The notes under the pieces: model-generated | What the model saw: the letters and a program-made list of their open reading frames with translations, nothing else | Databases searched by the model: none | What the model was told of the DNA's origin: nothing | Assembly: GCA_035295665.1 (NCBI GenBank) | Contig: DATGIQ010000002.1 | Coordinates: 1-15,400, forward strand | Length of the DNA: 15,400 nucleotides | Source of the DNA: DATGIQ01 sp035295665 | GTDB taxonomy: Bacteria > Planctomycetota > Planctomycetia > Gemmatales > Gemmataceae | Direction: 5' to 3' | Made by a program: the position numbers and the translations under genes | In this document: positions 1 through 4,442 of the stretch, piece after piece | Layout: the number at the start of each line of letters is the position of its first letter | Numbering within the stretch: position 1 is the first letter of the stretch

Positions 1-1
1 C

Positions 2-1399
2 TTGAGGATGAACCAGCCCGCCAAGGTCTGGCCGCTCTTCACGCACAGCCCCGATCCACGGGTGCGGAGCTATCTGATCCATCGCGTGAGTGCGCTGGGG
101 GCGGACGCCGGGGCCTTGGCAAAGCAACTGGACAGGGAATCCGGCCTGACGATACGGCGGGCGTTGGTTCTGAGCTTGGGGGAGTATGGCGAGACGGATT
201 TCACGCCCGACGCCCGGAACGCATTACTGCCCACGTTGCATGAGATGTACCGAACGGCGAGCGATCCGGGGCTTCATGCGGCGTGCGAATGGCTGCTGTG
301 GCGCTGGAAACAAGAGGCGTGGCTGACCAAGGTGAATGAAGAGTGGGCGAGCGGACAAGTGGCGGGTGGAGCGTGGAGGCTGGAGGGAAAAGGCAAGGTG
401 GTCCCGCCACCCGGCACCCATCACCCATCACCCGGCTGGTACGTCAATACGCAGGGACAAACGATGGTGGTGATTCCCGGCCCGGTGGAGTTCGTGATGG
501 GCTCGCCGACCACCGAAGCGGGGCGGGGTGGCAATGAGACACAGCACAAGACGCGGATTGGCCGGACCTTTGTTCTGTCCGCCAAGCCCGTGACGCTGGG
601 AGAATACCGCAAGTTCGAGCCCCGCTACGGCATTGGTGAATTCGAGCGCTGGGCACGCAGCGCCGATTGTCCGGTGATCGGCACGAGTTGGTTTCAGGCG
701 GTGCAATACTGTAACTGGCTCAGTAAACAGGAAGGACTGCCCCAGAGCGAATGGTGTTACGAGCCGGTCCTCGACCCCAAAGCGTGGCCGCTGTTCGCAG
801 TCAGCAGTGTCGGCCTGTTGCATTCGCCGGGCGGACAGGGACCGTTGCTTGCGCTGGCTGGCATGTATCCGGAGCGGCTCGATGCCAAGTACGAAGGGGG
901 CATGAGACTGGCCCGGAACTATCTCCAACGGCAAGGGTATCGGTTGCCCACGGAAGCGGAAATGGAGTATGCGATCCGAGCGGGGGCGGTGACGGCTCGG
1001 TACTACGGGGAGACGGACGAGTTGTTGCCGAAGTATGCGTGGTACATCAAGAACGCCCAAGACAAGACATGGCCGGTGGGGAGCATGAAGCCGAACGATC
1101 TTGGGTTATTCGACGCGCTGGGGAACGTCTGGATGTGGTGTCAAGAGAAGTACAAAGTCTACCCTGAAGGAAATAAAGCGATGGACGACACAGAAGATGA
1201 TTCTGTGGTCAAAAGCACAGATAGCCGTGTGTTGCGTGGCGGCTCGTTCAACAATCAAGCGTCGAACCTCCGGTCTGCCAACCGCATCAGCTTTGTGCCG
1301 TCGAACCGGAGCATTAGCTTCAGTTTCCGTCTCGTGAGGACTTTACGGCTTGGCTCCTTTACTGCTTTACCACCTACCGCCGCAGGCGGTCGAAAATGA
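2..1399 (+). CDS. HEAT/SUMF1-domain protein, C-terminal part (5' end outside window); probable DGR target
   Basis: The reading frame is open to the left edge and the first residues read as mid-protein, so this is the 3' part of a larger gene. In planctomycetes such proteins often begin with a Ser/Thr kinase; that is inferred here, not seen. Residues 1-100 are HEAT-like helices (PDPRVRSYLIHR, then a tryptophan-rich helix ending EWLLWRWKQEAWL). Residues 115-145 are a low-complexity linker. Residues 146-446 are a SUMF1/formylglycine-generating-enzyme-like fold (MVVIPGPVEFVMGS, GYRLPTEAEMEYAIRAG, GNVWMWCQE, RVLRGGSF). The paired catalytic cysteines of true formylglycine-generating enzymes are missing from the C-terminal segment, so a C-type-lectin-like binding role is more likely than sulfatase activation. 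The last part of the domain looks like a DGR variable region. A 20-residue tail follows to the TGA. Confidence 0.88.
   Translation: MRMNQPAKVWPLFTHSPDPRVRSYLIHRVSALGADAGALAKQLDRESGLTIRRALVLSLGEYGETDFTPDARNALLPTLHEMYRTASDPGLHAACEWLLWRWKQEAWLTKVNEEWASGQVAGGAWRLEGKGKVVPPPGTHHPSPGWYVNTQGQTMVVIPGPVEFVMGSPTTEAGRGGNETQHKTRIGRTFVLSAKPVTLGEYRKFEPRYGIGEFERWARSADCPVIGTSWFQAVQYCNWLSKQEGLPQSEWCYEPVLDPKAWPLFAVSSVGLLHSPGGQGPLLALAGMYPERLDAKYEGGMRLARNYLQRQGYRLPTEAEMEYAIRAGAVTARYYGETDELLPKYAWYIKNAQDKTWPVGSMKPNDLGLFDALGNVWMWCQEKYKVYPEGNKAMDDTEDDSVVKSTDSRVLRGGSFNNQASNLRSANRISFVPSNRSISFSFRLVRTLRLGSFTALPPTAAGGRK
367..433. repeat. Heptanucleotide repeats inside the coding sequence
   Basis: Two runs with 7-nt period sit in the linker between HEAT and SUMF1 parts. 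TGGAG recurs at 367, 374 and 381. CCC recurs at 403, 410, 417, 424 and 431, mostly as CCCNNCA. The complementary strand of the second run is a five-block G3N4 series able to form a G-quadruplex. Since 7 is not a multiple of 3, gain or loss of one unit would shift the frame. Confidence 0.8.
1225..1345 (+). other. Candidate DGR variable region (VR) at the SUMF1 C terminus
   Basis: The segment encodes RVLRGGSFNNQ...SANR...NR...FRLVRT, the frame seen in SUMF1-type DGR targets, where variable residues lie among conserved ones. Two clusters, ATC AGC TTT (1286-1294) and AGC ATT AGC TTC (1310-1321), fall where DGR template repeats usually carry AAC or AAT. Every codon in the clusters ends in C or T, and six of the seven are reachable from AAC/AAT by changing only adenines at positions 1 and 2 while keeping the third base (all seven if either pyrimidine was present). 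AAC/AAT codons remain at 1250-1255, 1265, 1280 and 1304. No template repeat matching it was found in this window. Confidence 0.6.
1376..1390. other. GC-rich hairpin just after the candidate VR
   Basis: ACCGCC and GGCGGT form a 6-bp perfect stem with a 3-nt loop (GCA), about 30 bp past the VR and still inside the coding sequence. In characterised DGRs a short GC-rich hairpin or cruciform just downstream of the VR promotes retrohoming. The position fits that role; the stem is at the short end. Confidence 0.45.
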
Positions 1400-1443
1400 A
1401 AAAGGTCGCTTATGCACATGGACACTGGACGCACTAGGAGGAC

Positions 1444-1578
1444 ATGGAAGACCTGAAAAGGTACCAAAAACTGGTGTTTATCATCAAGATGGATGACTTG
1501 ATCTTGTGGCGTTGCAATCACACTGGCAAGTTTCCCCACAATCGCCGGTTTGTGCTGGGCGAACGGCAGGTCTGGTAG
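1444..1578 (+). pseudogene. avd: Truncated Avd-like (DGR accessory, four-helix-bundle) gene
   Basis: A 44-codon frame opens with ATG 45 bp after the SUMF1 stop and reads MEDLKRYQK, then DDLILW, then TGKFPHNRRFVLGER. This order (an aromatic/W helix, then FP..RRFVLGER) is the N-terminal half of the Avd/bAvd four-helix-bundle family, which binds the RT and template RNA in DGRs and usually sits just after the target gene. The family is about 110-130 residues long, but here a TAG follows GERQVW. Possible later remnants lie in other frames: DYARKTKSPAR near 1650, MKRLRYL at 1750, and an A.IVDA...FGGRR segment to 1887; these are weak. An AGGAGG lies only 2 nt before the ATG, unusually close. Identification of the first half is fairly sure; the gene is probably dead. 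Confidence 0.62.
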
Positions 1579-2042
1579 GCCGCAAGGCTCGAACGCCCTG
1601 CCGGGCAATCTCAACGCCGATAGCATGCTTCGGTTCAATCGACTACGCGCGCAAGACCAAGTCCCCAGCGCGCTCCGGACCGACACGCCGAAGGCAATTC
1701 GCCTCTTGGCGTTGCGGGCTTCAGTCGGATCGACCGGGGAATCTGCCGCATGAAAAGGCTGCGATACCTGGGACCTCTTCTCTGGTTCCTTTCCCCTTTG
1801 ATGCCGGGTAGTTCAACCTCGCTCGCTACCCATGCCATAGTAGATGCTACCTGGATATGGTTTGGCGGGAGGAGAGGTAGAGCGTGATGGTGGCATTGTA
1901 ATGGCCAGCGGCAGGGTACACGGCCCATGAACCAGCCCTGAGTGGCAACCTCTGTCGGAAGGTGCACACGATGACAAACACCACGTTGCTCTAAACCGTG
2001 GGAATACCATGTGTCTGATGCGAGCGGGCTAGAACACAAGTT
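1579..2042. other. Gene-free stretch downstream of the Avd relic
   Basis: No frame here has convincing start, ribosome site or family motifs. Short open frames on both strands read as arginine/proline/serine-rich noise. The first 300 bp may hold frame-shifted remains of the Avd second half. The DGR template repeat and reverse transcriptase would be expected here, but no copy of the VR and no YxDD-type RT motif can be read. Confidence 0.6.
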
Positions 2043-2092
2043 CAAAGAAAAACAGGGGTTAGGATCTTGGCAGAGCCAAGTCCCACCCCTGT
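2043..2092 (-). terminator. Rho-independent terminator for leftward transcription
   Basis: ACAGGGGT (2052-2059) pairs with ACCCCTGT (2085-2092). Inside, GGA/TCC and CTTGG/CCAAG continue the stem with small bulges and a 5-nt loop (CAGAG). On the minus strand the stem is followed directly by TTTTCTTTG, a U-rich tail, so it would end leftward transcripts such as those of the genes at 2350-3082. On the plus strand no T-run follows. Confidence 0.7.
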
Positions 2093-2293
2093 CTCGGTGG
2101 AGGATGCCGCCCGCCTCTCCTCGAGGAGGGCCAACGTCAGCGGGCTACCGAAAAGGCCCGCCGAGAGCAACGCAATAACTCGCTAGCAAATGGGGGAGAA
2201 AACTACTGCTCCGTGGGAGGGGCGTCTTGGCCGATCCCCTGAGTTGCACATCCTTGTTACAGGAAAGATAGGTTGCCAATTCTGGGGCGTCAA

Positions 2294-2340
2294 GCGGCGT
2301 CGGCTCCTTCGGTCCATCTTGTCGGGGAGCCGAACGCCGC
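2294..2340. repeat. Long inverted repeat (14-bp stem)
   Basis: GCGGCGTCGGCTCC (2294-2307) pairs with the segment 2326-2340 through all 14 bases with one bulged A (2333) and an 18-nt loop. It lies 10 bp past the stop of the leftward 50-aa gene. There is no T-run, so it may be an mRNA 3'-end stabiliser, an attenuator, or an intergenic palindromic repeat. A shorter palindrome (CTCCTCGAGGAG, 2117-2128) and a 6-bp hairpin (2140-2161) lie between it and the terminator at 2043-2092. Confidence 0.65.
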
Positions 2341-2349
2341 CCCGAGGAA

Positions 2350-2502
2350 TCACTGCATCTGACTCGCCATCATCCAGAGCATGTAGGTGACCCGCTCCTG
2401 GATGGTGCGATCGCGGCGCATGCGGAAATCGCAGTAACGCTGCCAGCCAATGTAGATGCTTGCGACCGCCACGGCGGTCAAGGTCGTGTAGAACGATTGC
2501 AT
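2350..2502 (-). CDS. Small single-span membrane protein, 50 aa, unknown function
   Basis: The frame starts with ATG (plus-strand CAT at 2500-2502) and has a TAGGA ribosome-site-like element about 9 nt upstream. It encodes a hydrophobic N-terminal stretch (TTLTAVAVASIYIGW, residues 6-20) followed by a strongly basic segment (RYCDFRMRRDR) and an amphipathic, methionine-rich end (YMLWMMASQMQ). By the positive-inside rule the C terminus would be cytoplasmic. It lies downstream of the 127-aa gene on the same strand, 196 bp away, so co-transcription is possible but not certain. I do not recognise a family. The composition is unlike random GC-rich sequence, and a strong inverted repeat follows the stop, which supports a real gene. 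Confidence 0.55.
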   Translation of the reverse strand: MQSFYTTLTAVAVASIYIGWQRYCDFRMRRDRTIQERVTYMLWMMASQMQ

Positions 2503-2698
2503 GGAATTTTTTCCTACTCTGGGGAGATGCGAGTCCGGTTCTGAAAAAAAACCTAGCTTATCCGGCCCGAGCGAGCAAACCAGGCAACGCCCCGATGCGG
2601 CCGCGCCGCTCGCCCAGACCGGTGCTTACCGTCTTCTCCGGACCGAGCCTTTCCTCAACATCCGTTGCTTGTTGTGGGACCAGACACTGGCGCAGGCT

Positions 2699-3082
2699 TC
2701 AATCCGAATTGCCCGAATCCGGTGCCGGCAATCTCAAGATTACTTCGATCAGCTGGTCCCGAAGCTGAAACGGGTACCGAGCTGCTTCAAACAGTTCCAG
2801 GGCCTTCCGCTCCGGTCGTTCCGGATCTGGTAACGCTGCGATCTGAATGCGGCCCCACGCGATCAAGTTCTTCTCGGCTGCATTCAATACATCCTGAGCA
2901 AACAGGTAGCCGGAAGCACACTCGCACTCGATCTCGCGCTTACACATGGCGTCGATTTCGGGCTCGGTCATCTCCGCGTCGTAGCAAACATTCCGGGCGA
3001 CCAGCAAGGTCACCAGCCGTTTTTTGGCTGCCTCATACTCGTGTTTGGCCAGGCGGTAGGCGATCTGCTTGGGGTGTGCCAT
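2699..3082 (-). CDS. Hypothetical helical protein, 127 aa
   Basis: The start MAHPKQIAYR is preceded by a strong Shine-Dalgarno (GGGAGGAG) about 6-8 nt upstream, which fixes the ATG at 3082. The product is soluble and almost all helical, charged throughout, with four cysteines (C33, C47, C53, C55) in the first half. The cluster C47-x5-C-x-C is suggestive of metal binding but not a known motif to me. The second half (AAEKNLIAWGRIQIAAL, ALELFEAARYPFQLRDQLIEVIL) looks like a helical hairpin. No family is recognised. It is divergent from the thiamine-binding-type gene at 3319; the 236-bp gap must hold the promoters for both directions. Confidence 0.75.
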   Translation of the reverse strand: MAHPKQIAYRLAKHEYEAAKKRLVTLLVARNVCYDAEMTEPEIDAMCKREIECECASGYLFAQDVLNAAEKNLIAWGRIQIAALPDPERPERKALELFEAARYPFQLRDQLIEVILRLPAPDSGNSD

Positions 3083-3318
3083 CGCGCTGCTCCTCCCGGA
3101 ACCGCGCCGGGATTCGTTGACATGAGGGACTCATATGGGGAGAAACGGGCTGACAAGGAATCGTCAAGAATACGAGAGCCCCGGGATGAAGTCAAGGCAA
3201 TCGCCGCGACCGCGATCCTCCCGACAAAGAGATTTGATGGCACTCCGCAAGACTATGTCCTAACATGAATCGGCACTGGTTTTCCGTGCGGAAACCCGTA
3301 ACGAGGGAGGATGCAACG
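3083..3318. other. Divergent intergenic region
   Basis: This 236-bp gap separates two outward-facing genes and should hold promoters for both. An ATGAG-GGA-CTCAT inverted repeat (3121-3133) could be an operator. A TTGATG at 3234-3239 is a possible -35 for the rightward gene, without a good -10. I found no TPP-riboswitch-like core despite the thiamine-type gene downstream. Confidence 0.35.
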
Positions 3319-3639
3319 ATGGTGTTACTGGATTTCAGCATGTCGCCCCTGGGCAAAGGGGAAAGCGTCAGTTCCTATGTCGCACGTTGCCTGGAGATCG
3401 TAGCTGCCAGCGGCCTGGATTATCGCCTCCACGCTATGGGCACCACCCTGGAAGGTGAGCTCGATCAGGTACTGGCCGTGGTGCGCCGATGTTTTGAGGC
3501 ACTCCAGCCCGACTGCAACCGTATCAGTTGCTCAATCAAAATCGACTACCGCAACGGATCAGCCGGACGCCTCCAGAGCAAAGTCCAGAAGGTCCAGACG
3601 CTCGTACGGCAGCCACTCCGGACGGGTAACCGAGCCTGA
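3319..3639 (+). CDS. MTH1187/UPF0045-family thiamine-binding-type protein, 106 aa
   Basis: The product matches the small UPF0045 (MTH1187/YqgV-like) ferredoxin-fold family in order and length: LLDFSMSPLGKGESVSSYVA at the start, SGLDYRLHAMGTTLEGELDQVLAVV in the middle, and RISCSIKIDYRNG with a closing helix near the end. Family members are about 100 residues, form tetramers and bind thiamine or related small molecules in the cytoplasm; the ligand here is inferred from the family. The ATG at 3319 is chosen over an in-frame ATG at 3265 because GAGGGAGG lies 8 nt before it and homology starts there. The next gene begins 13 bp after its stop with its own ribosome site, so the two are likely co-transcribed. 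Confidence 0.87.
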   Translation: MVLLDFSMSPLGKGESVSSYVARCLEIVAASGLDYRLHAMGTTLEGELDQVLAVVRRCFEALQPDCNRISCSIKIDYRNGSAGRLQSKVQKVQTLVRQPLRTGNRA

Positions 3640-3652
3640 AGGAGACCCAGCG

Positions 3653-4030
3653 ATGCCCTCCCCTGATTCGGACGGCGACAAGGACCAGCAAACCGATTGG
3701 GCTTTGCTCGAATCCGTGTGCACTCGGCTCCGCGTCCATCTGGAAGAAGAACGACAGCGCGTACGGGAAGCGATCAGGGAGTATCCTCGGCCCATCCCCG
3801 CGTGTGACGTGCAGTTCAATCATCTCCTCGAAGAGCGCGCGGGAATTGGTCAGGAATTGGAACGCATCCAGGAGATTGCCGAAACAAGCCGGCGCGGTGG
3901 AGATGCCGGCAGTTTACTCGCTGCGTTTCTTTGTTCACGCGGTGCTGTCGACAGGGATCTGAAGGAACAGCTCAAGTCGATCTTAGCGAATGGCTTTCCG
4001 GGGCCGGAGGCGAGGTGGGCCGGACACTAA
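3653..4030 (+). CDS. Hypothetical coiled-coil-like protein, 125 aa
   Basis: AAGGAGA lies 8 nt before the ATG, and the gene follows the UPF0045-type gene by 13 bp, which supports a two-gene operon. The product is acidic and helical: LLESVCTRLRVHLEEERQR (residues 18-36) and HLLEERAGIGQELERIQEIAE (57-77) have coiled-coil-like heptads, separated by a proline-rich break (YPRPIPACD). The C-terminal part (AGSLLAAFLCSRGAVDRDLKEQL) is a further helical hairpin. I recognise no family and no signal peptide or membrane span. Its last 59 bp overlap, tail to tail, the opposite-strand gene ending at 3972. Confidence 0.68.
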   Translation: MPSPDSDGDKDQQTDWALLESVCTRLRVHLEEERQRVREAIREYPRPIPACDVQFNHLLEERAGIGQELERIQEIAETSRRGGDAGSLLAAFLCSRGAVDRDLKEQLKSILANGFPGPEARWAGH

Positions 4031-4301
4031 AGCCTTCGCCGTCGATAAAGGAGAGCTCGCAGAGGTCATACCCGGCAGCTTCGAGTAAATCGAGCAAATC
4101 TTCCGCCTCGATTTTGCTGAGACCCGACACTTCCACGGTTGGCAGCGAGTTAGGGTAGGGTTCTGGACCCACTTTGGGGAGCCGTGGCGAATCGCAGGGT
4201 AGCTCCACCATCAGACGGTCAGACTTGACTCGATAGATAATGATGAAGGCTCCTGCGAGTACGGGCGGGGGCGAAAAAAGCTCTTCTCTGTTCCGGGGCA
4301 C
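3972..4301 (-). CDS. Hypothetical protein, 109 aa, GTG start
   Basis: The start is a GTG at 4301 with GGGAGGTAGG about 5-10 nt upstream, a clear ribosome site. Residues 17-36 form a strand-rich start (GAFIIIYRVKSDRLMVELP). A proline-rich linker follows (LPKVGPEPYPNSLP). Residues 55-95 read as a small alpha/beta unit (VEVSGLSKIEAEDLLDLLE, then YDLCELSFIDGEGFSVRP) in which a beta-alpha-beta order is likely. No family is recognised. It converges on the 125-aa gene and overlaps it by 59 bp. It lies 141 bp downstream of the kinase-like gene on the same strand, with no obvious terminator between, so readthrough is possible. Confidence 0.68.
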   Translation of the reverse strand: MPRNREELFSPPPVLAGAFIIIYRVKSDRLMVELPCDSPRLPKVGPEPYPNSLPTVEVSGLSKIEAEDLLDLLEAAGYDLCELSFIDGEGFSVRPTSPPAPESHSLRST

Positions 4302-4442
4302 ATTCCTACCTCCCAGACCCCCGATGAAGGATGCCTCTGTCGGCTGCTCCGTAGCAATGTGCTCTTCATTAGTAAACGTAACGGCACGGACAAAATGAGC
4401 GCAGTTTCTCGAGTTTCTTTTCGGAGAGGAAAGGGGGCCGGG

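Noticed and set aside
146..1350. Reading the SUMF1 domain as a sulfatase-activating formylglycine-generating enzyme
   Set aside because: The catalytic cysteine pair is absent from the C-terminal segment, and the fusion to HEAT helices fits a binding role better.
2296..2311. A 16-nt stretch (GGCGTCGGCTCCTTCG) repeated exactly at 15206-15221
   Set aside because: The second copy is ordinary coding sequence in the FlgI-like gene. A single match of this length in GC-rich DNA may be chance.
3083..3318. TPP riboswitch before the thiamine-binding-type gene
   Set aside because: The conserved CUGAGA-type and ACCUGA-type cores cannot be found in the leader.
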